Shown in pieces: positions 18,862 to 27,180 of a DNA stretch of 64,000 bases. Numbering within the stretch: the first letter of the stretch is position 1; each line of letters starts with the position of its first letter. A model generated the notes under the pieces. That model was not told the origin of the DNA. It did not search any database and saw only the letters and a list, made by a program, of their open reading frames with translations. A program made the translations under genes and the position numbers. Origin of the DNA: Butyrivibrio sp. INlla16 (lineage in GTDB: Bacteria > Bacillota > Clostridia > Lachnospirales > Lachnospiraceae); assembly GCF_900104155.1 (NCBI RefSeq), contig NZ_FMYB01000020.1, forward strand, positions 17,268 to 81,267, given 5' to 3'.

Positions 18862-19908
18862 ATGTCTTTAGAAGAATATAAGGGTGTATTTATATTTGCT
18901 CAGCAGGTAGACAATGAGCTTTCAGGCATTGCATTAGAGCTTCTGGGCAAAGCAAAAGATCTTGCTAATGATCTTGATGAGAAAAAAGTAACAGCAGTCC
19001 TTCTTGGTGACAAGGTAGGCAATCTTGTAGATACTCTTGCAGAGTACGGCGCTGACCGTGTAATCGTTGTTGACGATCCTGAACTTAAGGATTATCGTAC
19101 AGAGCCTTACACACACGCACTTGCATCTGTAATTAACGAGTACAAGCCTGAGATCCTTCTTGTTGGTGCTACAGCAATCGGTCGTGACCTTGGTCCTCGC
19201 GTATCTTCACGTGTTCACACAGGTCTTACAGCTGACTGTACACAGCTTGATATCGGTGATTTCCCGCTTAACCCTGTAGAGGGTCAGGAGCAGAAGCATA
19301 AGCAGCTCCTCATGACTCGTCCTGCATTCGGTGGTAACACAATCGCTACTATCGCTTGCCCTGACTTCCGTCCTCAGATGGCTACAGTACGTCCCGGCGT
19401 TATGCAGAAGATTGCTCCTGTAAAGGGCGCTAAGGCTGAGGTTGTTGAGTACAATCCCGGATTTACAGAGAATGCATGCTATACAAAGATCCTTGAGATC
19501 GTTAAGGCTGTTTCAGAGGTTGAGGATATCCAGGAAGCTAAGATCCTTGTATCTGGCGGACGTGGAGTTGGAAGCCCTGAGAACTTCAAGATCCTTGAGG
19601 ACCTTGCAAAGGTTCTTCACGGAACAGTATCTTGCTCACGTGCAGTTGTAGATTCAGGCTGGAAGCCGAAGGATCTTCAGGTAGGTCAGACAGGTAAGAC
19701 TGTTCGTCCTAAGGTTTACTTCGCAATCGGTATCAGCGGAGCTATCCAGCACGTTGCAGGTATGGAAGAGTCAGATCTCATCATCGCTATCAACAAGGAT
19801 GAGAACGCTCCTATCTTCGATGTAGCAGATTACGGTGTAGTAGGCGACCTTAACAAGATCGTTCCTGCACTTACAAAGAAGCTTGAGGCTGCACTCGCTG
19901 AAAAGTAA
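18862..19908 (+). CDS. etfA: Electron transfer flavoprotein alpha subunit
   Basis: Carries the second FAD of the Bcd-EtfAB complex. N-terminal domain begins SLEEYKGVFIFAQQ. The C-terminal FAD domain shows SGGRGVGSPENF, then SRAVVDSGW, QVGQTGKTVRPKVYFAIGISGAIQH and the terminal signature region INKDENAPIFDVADYGVVGD. 348 aa, full length. It ends the butyrate operon; a repeat and a terminator follow. Confidence 0.95.
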   Translation: MSLEEYKGVFIFAQQVDNELSGIALELLGKAKDLANDLDEKKVTAVLLGDKVGNLVDTLAEYGADRVIVVDDPELKDYRTEPYTHALASVINEYKPEILLVGATAIGRDLGPRVSSRVHTGLTADCTQLDIGDFPLNPVEGQEQKHKQLLMTRPAFGGNTIATIACPDFRPQMATVRPGVMQKIAPVKGAKAEVVEYNPGFTENACYTKILEIVKAVSEVEDIQEAKILVSGGRGVGSPENFKILEDLAKVLHGTVSCSRAVVDSGWKPKDLQVGQTGKTVRPKVYFAIGISGAIQHVAGMEESDLIIAINKDENAPIFDVADYGVVGDLNKIVPALTKKLEAALAEK

Positions 19909-19943
19909 TCACTTGGCGAGGGCTTTAGCCCGAGGGCAGAACT
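19902..19943 (+). repeat. Intergenic repeat copy 2 (after etfA)
   Basis: Begins in the last codons of etfA with the same 17-nt block as after hbd (AAAGTAATCACTTGGCG) and continues directly into AGGGCTTTAGCCCG and GCAGAACT. The centre GGGCTTTAGCCC is itself a small inverted repeat. Confidence 0.6.
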
Positions 19944-19964
19944 TTCATATTATATGACTTTAAG

Positions 19965-19999
19965 AGGGCTGTGGATTATCCACAGCCCTTTATCATTTT
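19965..19999 (+). terminator. Terminator of the butyrate operon
   Basis: AGGGCTGTGGA (19965-19975) and TCCACAGCCCT (19979-19989) form a perfect 11-bp stem with a TTA loop, followed by TTATCATTTT. The right arm includes an exact TTATCCACA 9-mer (19976-19984). Confidence 0.85.
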
Positions 20000-20054
20000 G
20001 TCTGGATTTATGTGTGGGTATATTGGGATGTCTTTTGGCGTGGTGGCGTTAATT

Positions 20055-20319
20055 ACCAGGATAGAAACTATATGGCAGAAATAAGGGTATGGTTGTAAAA
20101 ATATAATACCAAAATATATATGAAATAAGAGATATATTGGCTTAAGGGAAAGTTTATGTTACCAAGATGGAAGTAAAATGGGAGAAATCTGGGTATTGTA
20201 GTTGAGATTTATTACCAAGAAAGATGGGAAATAAGAGATATCTTGGTTTATTGAGAGGTTTTTACTACCAAGATGTAAACAAAATGAAAGATATATAGGC
20301 TGAGATAGTAGGATTCTTC
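20055..20319. repeat. Array A: five 53-bp units with inverted-repeat core
   Basis: ACCA-starting units begin at 20055, 20108, 20161, 20214 and 20267, exactly 53 bp apart, each 53 bp long. Units 1, 3 and 5 resemble each other most, and units 2 and 4 likewise (shared GAAATAAGAGATAT), which suggests duplication of a 106-bp dimer. The clearest unit (20214) has ACCAAGA at its left and TCTTGGT at 20241-20247, a 34-bp dyad; in unit 2 both arms differ in a partly compensating way (CCAAAATAT and ATATATTGG). No ORF is supported. Confidence 0.8.
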
Positions 20320-20356
20320 TTCAAGCTATATGTGGAACACAGTGATATGTATACAA

Positions 20357-20530
20357 CACAGATACCAGATGTCGATGATCTCTGTGAAATAAAAGATAAG
20401 TATAAAAACACAGAAGCAATTATCACATGAATCTGTGGAATAGAAAGGACATAGCAAAACACAGATGACAGACAAAAGTCCATCTGTGAAGCGTGTGAAA
20501 ATGCAAAAATCACAGATGGGAAGTGGTATA
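20357..20530. repeat. Array B: four 51-52-bp units with CACAGA/TCTGTG dyads
   Basis: CACAGA begins at 20357, 20409, 20460 and 20511 (spacings 52, 51, 51). In the first three units TCTGTG closes the dyad at 20381-20386, 20432-20437 and 20483-20488. Sequence between the arms is unrelated from unit to unit; linkers are purine-rich. The fourth unit has lost a clear right arm. Array B starts 37 bp after array A and ends about 200 bp before the hybrid kinase gene. Confidence 0.75.
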
Positions 20531-20736
20531 AATGGATGAAGATGAGTCAAACAGCTAAATAAAGGGAAAATGTTATCGAATTTTTATATATTATAAATTT
20601 CCCCTTTATAATCTGAAAAAGGCTATATGATAGAATAGAATCTAAGTAAGAATGATGTTTTCTGAACCTATGTAAGACAAAGAATCATAGGAAAAAACAA
20701 AAGCCACGCAATTAATAAAATCTCAGGAAAAGCTGA

Positions 20737-23700
20737 ATGGCTGAAAACAATAGAATAATAGGTAATAGCATGATACCGTTAAACAAATTAAGCAATACGT
20801 CGCAAAGAAAGCGGCAGATCCATCACAGAAAATCTGTCGCCTTGATACTTGCGGCGCTTTTTATTGCTCTGGGGGTTGGCTATATTTTGCAGGGGGTATC
20901 ATCGGATTATAAATCCGGGGACATAGGGAATCATGCGATAACAGCTAAGATCAATAATACGATAGTAGCGAAGGCCAAAAGCGCAATAATGGCAGATAAC
21001 GGCGGTAAAACATCAACTCAGGCGGCTGCCGGGTATAACAGGCAAAGAGACTATCTGGCTGAATATGCATCCATAAGCTATGACACCAGTAAAGGGCTTG
21101 TATCCAATGAGATAAATGCGCTGGCACAGTCTTCTGATGGATATATCTGGGTTGGGACGTATTCGGGACTGTACAGATATAACGGAATAAAATTCGAAGC
21201 TGCTGATATAGATGACAATATCTGCAACGTAATGGTCATGTACGTGGATTCAAAGGGAAGGTTGTGGATAGGCACAAACGATACGGGTATTGTGTGCTAT
21301 AACCCTGAAACTGAAGAGAAGAGCAGGTTTACATCTGAAGACGGACTGAGCGCTGATTCCATAAGATCAATATGTGAGGATGACAGCGGAAACATTTATG
21401 TCGGGACAGTTTCAAGCATAACAATTATTCATCAGGATATGTCCCTGGAAAAACTGGATGATTTGACGGGTATCACCTCAATAAGATCTATGAGCTATGT
21501 GACAGACGGCATCATTGCCGGAGTCACTAACGGTGGAACGCTGTTTTTTCTGAAAGGCAGGGAACTTCTTCAGGAGCTGGAATTTGAGGAGACAGGCATT
21601 ACTTATACGACAGTGGCCTGTACAGACGGAGATACACTCCATCTAGGAACCTCGGGCAACATACTTCAGCGCTGCAGTTACAATGGCGGAAACATTGAGA
21701 TAACAGGACAGGTCGAAACAGAAAACATAAATTACTACAACAAGCTTGTGCCGGAGCAGAACGGAACAGGCTGCTTTTTCTGCGCAGAGAACGGACTCGG
21801 TATCATAGATGAAAACGGTAATGTCACGCGACTTATGAAAAACGGCTTCGGAAGCTCTGTTTCAGACTGTATCTATGATTACCAGGGCAATGTGTGGTTT
21901 TCGTCAAATAAGCAGGGAATGCTGGAGTTTTCCAAGAATCCCTTCTACAACGTCTTTGTGAAGGCCGGACTTGATGAAGCGGTGGTAAACAGTGTCCTCG
22001 TTGACCATGGAGAGATCTACATCGGCATGGACAAGGGGCTTGCGATCCTTGATGAAAAGACTTGTACAGCGAAGGATTACGACTATATTAAGTACTTCGA
22101 AGGAGTTCGTATAAGACATCAGATGGTCGACAGCAAGCATAATATATGGCTGTCAACGTATGGTAAGGACGGACTTATAAGAGTAAGCGCAGATGGAGAG
22201 GTGAAGTCTTTTAATGAGGCGAGCGGAACTCTTGGCGGAAGATTCAGATACTGCCTTGAACTATCTAACGGTGAAGTGGTAGCAGCCAGCAATATGGGGA
22301 TTAACTTTATAGACGGAGATGAGATTGTCTGCACCCTCGGAGAAGAGGAGGGCATGGAATCCCCGCAGATTCTTACGATTGTGGAGGATAAGGACGGAAA
22401 CATACTCGCCGGTTCGGACGGCGAAGGAATCTATATAATAAAGGATCACAAAATAGTCGGCCACAAGGGTCCCGAGGAAGGCTTGGGAACACAGGTGGTC
22501 CTTCGCATCGTGCCCTATAATGATGGCTTTATCTATGTCACAAGTAATGCGATGTACTATGACGACAGAAGCACTATAAGAAAGCTGGATGCATTTCCCT
22601 ATACAAACTGCTATGACGTTTATATCACACCCGATAAGGTGGCCTGGATAAGCTCCAGCGCCGGAATTTTCGTTGCAAATGCGGATGATGTGATAGAAAA
22701 CGAAGAATATACACTGGATCTGCTGGATTACTCCAGAGGTTTTAACACATCACTTACAGCTAATGCGTGGAACAGCATTACAGGTGAGGAGGGCGACCTT
22801 CTCCTGTGCTGTACTGACGGTGTGAGAAAAGTCTCGACCACATCCTATGATGCCTTTGACAACAACTATATCATTGACCTGGACAAGGTTACTGCAGACG
22901 ATGAGCCGGTTGTGCAAGGTGAGAACGGAGTGTATGAGATCCCTGCCGGAGCAAGACGTATACAGTTCGAAGTATCTATTTTGAATTACCTGCTGTCGAA
23001 TCCTCTCATCAAATTCTACCTTGATGGTGCAAAGGACGACGGTGTCAGCGTATATCAGGATGAACTGTCTTCTTTATCGTACACCAATTTGCCCTACGGA
23101 GATTATACGATGCACATTCAGGTGCTCGATAAGAATACAAGAAAAGTCCTGAGGGACGAAGTCTATCCTATATACAAAAAGGCTCATTTTACGGAGCTTC
23201 CGATATTCAGAATAGGTATGGTTGTCCTTGTAGCAGGCTCAGTCGGATTCCTGGTTTGGTGGTTCCTCAGATCGACAATTATCAGAAGACAGTACGAGGA
23301 AATTCGTGTTGCAAAAGAGGAGGCCGACAGGGCTAACAGCGCTAAATCACGTTTCCTTGCAAATATGTCGCATGAAATCAGAACGCCTATCAATACTATA
23401 ATCGGTATGGATGAGATGATCCTTAGAGAGGATAAGAGCCTCTCCATGCCGCAGTACTCAGGACAGGTAACAGGTTATGCCGTATCGATAAAAAGGGCTT
23501 CAGAGACGCTTTTGTCGCTTGTAAACGATATCCTTGACCTCTCCAAGATAGAGTCCGGGAAGATGAATCTTGTTGAGAAAAGTTACGACCTGTCAGAATT
23601 CCTGAAGACCATAACAACCATGATCCGTGTGAGGAGTAACGAAAAGGATCTTCTTTTTGAAACGGAAATAGATCCGGAGATACCGCGCTATCTCTACGGC

Positions 23701-25149
23701 GATGACGGCAAAATAAAACAGGTTCTCATGAACCTTCTGACCAACGCTGTCAAGTACACGAGGGAGGGCTCCTTCAAACTGGTTCTTGAACTTGTGAAGA
23801 AGGAAGGCGATACCTGTACCATAAATTACAGCGTATCCGACACCGGAATCGGAATAAGACCCGAGGATATGGACAAGCTGTTCTCAGCCTTTGAGAGACT
23901 TGAGGAGCAGAAAAACAGCGGCATCCAGGGAACCGGCCTGGGGCTCGATATTTCAAGACAGTTTGTGGAACTTATGAGGGATGAGCTTAAGTGCGAGAGC
24001 ACCTATGGTGAGGGTTCGAAGTTCTTCTTTACCCTGGTTCAGAAGGTGGAAAAGGACGAACCCATAGGTGAGTTCAAGGAAGATGAAAACCCGGCAGATG
24101 ACGATGAGAACTACGTTCCGGGATTCATCGCACCTGATGCGAGAATCCTTGTTGTTGACGACAACGAGATGAATCTGCAGGTATTAAAGGGACTTCTTAA
24201 GGCAACGAAGCTTATGGTGGACACAGCGCTAAGCGGAAAAGAATGCCTTAAAAAGTTGGCTAAGGAGCACTATGAGCTGGTACTCCTTGATCACATGATG
24301 CCTGAGATGGACGGAATCGAGACACTTAAAAGGATAAGGGAAGAGGGGTATGAGCTTCCTGTATTTGCGTTGACTGCAAATGCAGCTCACAGCGGCGAGC
24401 ATTATTATGTAAAGAAGGGCTTTAACGGATATCTGGAGAAGCCCGTGAATGTAAAGAAACTGGAGGAAACTCTTAAGAGCAACATCCCCGAGGAATTATT
24501 GCAGGAGCCGGATCCCACTGATTTTACATCCGATGAGAATTCAGGGAAGAACGAAAATCCCATGGAGGGCATGGAGTGGCTGTTTTCCGTAGGCGGAATT
24601 GATGTGGCGGAGGGAATTAAAAACTGCGGAAACAGCAAGGCTTTTCTCGATGCACTTAACACCTTCTATTTCACTGTGGAACAGAAGGCGGATGAGATTG
24701 AGAAGGCCTATGAAGGCGGGGATTACGATTTTTATACTATAAAGGTACATGCCCTTAAGAGCTCCGCCAGAATAATCGGAGCGTCGAAATTGTCCGAACT
24801 TTCTGCTAAAATGGAAGAAGCAGGGAAGATCGGCAATATTGAAGAAATAAAAGAAAACACGTCTTCGCTTCTTGAAATGTATAGAGAGTACAAAAACAGT
24901 CTGTCAAAGCTGTCCGAAAAAGAGGACAGTGAAGGGAAGGAGAAATGCGACGAAGCCACCATTGAAGAGGCCTACGGGGCACTTAAAGAATTCGCTCCGG
25001 TGATGGACTATGATTCCTTCGAGATGGTGCTTCTCGACATGAAGGAGTACGACTGCGGAAGCGAAAACAACGAGAGATTCGAACGACTTTTCAGATTACT
25101 CAAGGAACTGAACTGGGATGAAATCACAAAGGTTTTGGAAGAGGTTTAA
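20737..25149 (+). CDS. Giant hybrid sensor histidine kinase (propeller-Y_Y_Y-HK-REC-Hpt)
   Basis: 1470 residues. TM helix at about 33-54, then an extracellular part with repeated two-component propeller motifs (for example DGYIWVGTYSGLYRYNG and KGRLWIGTNDTGI), a Y_Y_Y-like beta domain (about 735-815), and TM2 (about 823-845). The cytoplasmic part has HisKA with His879 in NMSHEIRTP, an ATPase domain with DTGIG and GTGLGLDIS, a receiver with VVDDNE and phospho-acceptor Asp1185, and an Hpt domain with His1338 in VHALKSSAR. The sensory half resembles the hybrid two-component systems of Bacteroides that detect oligosaccharides, but there is no AraC output; the phosphorelay must pass to another regulator, probably the next gene 3 bp downstream. 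Confidence 0.9.
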   Translation: MAENNRIIGNSMIPLNKLSNTSQRKRQIHHRKSVALILAALFIALGVGYILQGVSSDYKSGDIGNHAITAKINNTIVAKAKSAIMADNGGKTSTQAAAGYNRQRDYLAEYASISYDTSKGLVSNEINALAQSSDGYIWVGTYSGLYRYNGIKFEAADIDDNICNVMVMYVDSKGRLWIGTNDTGIVCYNPETEEKSRFTSEDGLSADSIRSICEDDSGNIYVGTVSSITIIHQDMSLEKLDDLTGITSIRSMSYVTDGIIAGVTNGGTLFFLKGRELLQELEFEETGITYTTVACTDGDTLHLGTSGNILQRCSYNGGNIEITGQVETENINYYNKLVPEQNGTGCFFCAENGLGIIDENGNVTRLMKNGFGSSVSDCIYDYQGNVWFSSNKQGMLEFSKNPFYNVFVKAGLDEAVVNSVLVDHGEIYIGMDKGLAILDEKTCTAKDYDYIKYFEGVRIRHQMVDSKHNIWLSTYGKDGLIRVSADGEVKSFNEASGTLGGRFRYCLELSNGEVVAASNMGINFIDGDEIVCTLGEEEGMESPQILTIVEDKDGNILAGSDGEGIYIIKDHKIVGHKGPEEGLGTQVVLRIVPYNDGFIYVTSNAMYYDDRSTIRKLDAFPYTNCYDVYITPDKVAWISSSAGIFVANADDVIENEEYTLDLLDYSRGFNTSLTANAWNSITGEEGDLLLCCTDGVRKVSTTSYDAFDNNYIIDLDKVTADDEPVVQGENGVYEIPAGARRIQFEVSILNYLLSNPLIKFYLDGAKDDGVSVYQDELSSLSYTNLPYGDYTMHIQVLDKNTRKVLRDEVYPIYKKAHFTELPIFRIGMVVLVAGSVGFLVWWFLRSTIIRRQYEEIRVAKEEADRANSAKSRFLANMSHEIRTPINTIIGMDEMILREDKSLSMPQYSGQVTGYAVSIKRASETLLSLVNDILDLSKIESGKMNLVEKSYDLSEFLKTITTMIRVRSNEKDLLFETEIDPEIPRYLYGDDGKIKQVLMNLLTNAVKYTREGSFKLVLELVKKEGDTCTINYSVSDTGIGIRPEDMDKLFSAFERLEEQKNSGIQGTGLGLDISRQFVELMRDELKCESTYGEGSKFFFTLVQKVEKDEPIGEFKEDENPADDDENYVPGFIAPDARILVVDDNEMNLQVLKGLLKATKLMVDTALSGKECLKKLAKEHYELVLLDHMMPEMDGIETLKRIREEGYELPVFALTANAAHSGEHYYVKKGFNGYLEKPVNVKKLEETLKSNIPEELLQEPDPTDFTSDENSGKNENPMEGMEWLFSVGGIDVAEGIKNCGNSKAFLDALNTFYFTVEQKADEIEKAYEGGDYDFYTIKVHALKSSARIIGASKLSELSAKMEEAGKIGNIEEIKENTSSLLEMYREYKNSLSKLSEKEDSEGKEKCDEATIEEAYGALKEFAPVMDYDSFEMVLLDMKEYDCGSENNERFERLFRLLKELNWDEITKVLEEV

Positions 25150-25152
25150 GCG

Positions 25153-25914
25153 ATGAGTATTGGAAATCAGGAATTGATGCTTATAGGAATAAAGGAGACT
25201 TTTGTCATACGGGCCCTTGAGAATAAGCTCAGGGAGGCAGGTATAGACTTCTTCTTTGTTACGCCCGATATAGATGTGGTGAGTAAAAAATGGGATAACG
25301 CATCAGCAATTGCATACTATCTTGATCAGTCTGAGAAGATTGAGAAATCGTTTCTTCACTATCTGAACGAGCACCTGACAGAGGATGATAAGCAGATTAT
25401 TATCATCGGCGGAAAGGCAGACACCGATATCGCCAATGGACAGCTGCCCAGTGGAATGATTCTGAAGACGTTCCTTCGACCGTTGGACGTTGAGGACTTC
25501 ATCGAAACGGTTAAGAATCAGTTTTCGGAACTTCTGAATCCTTCGAAAAAAAGCATCATGGTAGTGGACGACGATGCCACCTACATAGGTCTGATCAGGG
25601 ACTGGCTTCGCGAGAAATACACGGTTTCCATGGCTGTGTCCGGGCTTCAGGCGATCAGGATTCTTGGAAGGACGCAGGTGGACCTCATACTTTTGGACTA
25701 TGAGATGCCGATAACAAGCGGACCGCAGGTTCTTGAGATGCTCAGAAACGACCCCTCAACCAGGGATATTCCGGTTATTTTCCTTACGGGCAAAAGTGAC
25801 AAGGAAAGTGTTATGAAGGTTGTAAACTTAAAGCCCGAAGGCTATCTTTTAAAGTCCATAAAGCGGGAAGAGCTTATGGCAGATCTGCAGAAATTCTTCG
25901 CTGAGAGAAAATAG
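25153..25914 (+). CDS. Response regulator with N-terminal receiver-like region
   Basis: 253 residues. The C-terminal half (about 132-253) is a receiver domain: acidic residues in IMVVDDDATY, phospho-acceptor Asp182 in LILLDYEMP, threonine in VIFLTGKSD and lysine in YLLKSIK. The N-terminal about 125 residues (LMLIGIKETFVIRALENKL, IIIIGGKAD) look like a degenerate receiver fold without the acidic pocket. No DNA-binding domain is present. Its start lies 3 bp after the hybrid kinase stop, so it is the likely phosphate acceptor from the kinase Hpt domain. Confidence 0.85.
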   Translation: MSIGNQELMLIGIKETFVIRALENKLREAGIDFFFVTPDIDVVSKKWDNASAIAYYLDQSEKIEKSFLHYLNEHLTEDDKQIIIIGGKADTDIANGQLPSGMILKTFLRPLDVEDFIETVKNQFSELLNPSKKSIMVVDDDATYIGLIRDWLREKYTVSMAVSGLQAIRILGRTQVDLILLDYEMPITSGPQVLEMLRNDPSTRDIPVIFLTGKSDKESVMKVVNLKPEGYLLKSIKREELMADLQKFFAERK

Positions 25915-25946
25915 CAGATAAAAAATGTAAGAGGAGATTTTTGGTA

Positions 25947-27047
25947 ATGAAAAGTATTTTGGACTATGAGACAGTAGCGCTTGTCGATGAGGATGATGCG
26001 ATCGAGATAATAGATCAGACGCTTCTTCCGGGAAAAACAGAGATGATAAGGCTGCGCACGGGGGAGGAAATCTGGAATGCGATTTATCTTCTTCAGGTTC
26101 GCGGCGCACCGGCTATCGGAGTAGCTGCGGGCTTTGGTCTTTATATTCTTATGAAACATTCAAAGGCAGAGTCTTTTTCGGAGTTCATGACAGAGCTCAA
26201 GGAAAAGAGTGACTACCTCAATTCTTCAAGACCCACAGCGGTGAACCTTTCCTGGGCACTTAAGCGCATGGAAGCACATGTGATGAGTGTGGCCAAAGAG
26301 CGCGGAATGACAGAGGAAAACGGTGCGGGCTCTTTTGACAGAGATGCTCTAATAACCGAAATGAGAGAGGAATCCGAGCGCATAAAGGCGGAGGATATCG
26401 ACGTCTGCAGAAGAATCGGAGAGAACGGCCTCACTCTTATAAAGGACGGCTACGGCCTTCTGACACACTGCAACGCAGGACAACTTGCAACCTGCAAGTA
26501 CGGCACAGCCACAGCGCCTATGTATCTTGCTCATGAAAAGGGCATGAATATACGCGTTTACTGCGATGAGACAAGACCTCTCCTTCAGGGGGCAAGACTC
26601 ACCGCATTTGAGCTGCAGTCAGCCGGAATAGATACAACTCTTTTGTGCGATAACATGTCAGCATCTCTTATGAAAACCGGTGCAATAGACGCTATTTTCG
26701 TGGGTTGCGACAGAGTTGCCGCTAACGGAGATGCCGCCAATAAGATAGGAACCAGTGTGGTGGCGACTGTGGCTAAACGCTATGGTATCCCTTTTTATGT
26801 ATGTGCGCCAACCTCAACAATTGACATAAATACGAAGACCGGTGACGACATAAAAATCGAACAGAGAAAGCCCGAAGAGGTTACCGAAATGTGGTATAAG
26901 GAGCGCATGGCTCCCGAGGGCGTGAAGGTTTATAATCCCGCTTTTGATGTTACGGATAACGAGCTTATAACAGGCATTGTGACTGAGTTTGGAGTGCTTC
27001 GTGCACCGTACGATGTTAGCATAGCTGAACTGTTTGAGAGTATGTAA
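25947..27047 (+). CDS. mtnA: S-methyl-5-thioribose-1-phosphate isomerase
   Basis: Converts methylthioribose-1-phosphate to methylthioribulose-1-phosphate in methionine salvage. Motifs: VRGAPAIGVAAGFGL, the catalytic cysteine in LLTHCNAGQLAT (Cys175 here), and the catalytic aspartate in VGCDRVAANGDAANKIGT. I start at the ATG 25947, since GAGGAG lies 10 bp upstream; a TTG at 25941 would be too near to that site. 366 aa, slightly longer than the Bacillus enzyme because of an insert near residues 110-130. No other salvage genes are adjacent. Its upstream gene is 33 bp away, so it may be read with the signalling genes. Confidence 0.92.
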   Translation: MKSILDYETVALVDEDDAIEIIDQTLLPGKTEMIRLRTGEEIWNAIYLLQVRGAPAIGVAAGFGLYILMKHSKAESFSEFMTELKEKSDYLNSSRPTAVNLSWALKRMEAHVMSVAKERGMTEENGAGSFDRDALITEMREESERIKAEDIDVCRRIGENGLTLIKDGYGLLTHCNAGQLATCKYGTATAPMYLAHEKGMNIRVYCDETRPLLQGARLTAFELQSAGIDTTLLCDNMSASLMKTGAIDAIFVGCDRVAANGDAANKIGTSVVATVAKRYGIPFYVCAPTSTIDINTKTGDDIKIEQRKPEEVTEMWYKERMAPEGVKVYNPAFDVTDNELITGIVTEFGVLRAPYDVSIAELFESM

Positions 27048-27105
27048 TCGTGCTTAAAGAAAACGGAAAAAGAGTATTAAATATTCATAAATTCGTGCAA
27101 TTTCA

Positions 27106-27134
27106 TTGAGAGTTATTTTTTTCGGTGATAGAAT
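27106..27134 (+). promoter_or_regulatory. Possible promoter of the FapA-like gene
   Basis: TTGAGA (27106-27111), 17 bp spacer, TAGAAT (27129-27134), 47 bp before the start codon. Confidence 0.5.
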
Positions 27135-27180
27135 AATTTTGGAAGATTATATGCCGAAATAATACGCGAGGGCACTGATA

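Noticed and set aside
20055..20530. CRISPR array
   Set aside because: Repeats are degenerate, only the arms are kept, periods differ between the two halves, and no cas genes are present.
20265..20550. Short minus-strand ORFs over the phased repeats
   Set aside because: Composition follows the AT-rich repeats; no ribosome site or family pattern.
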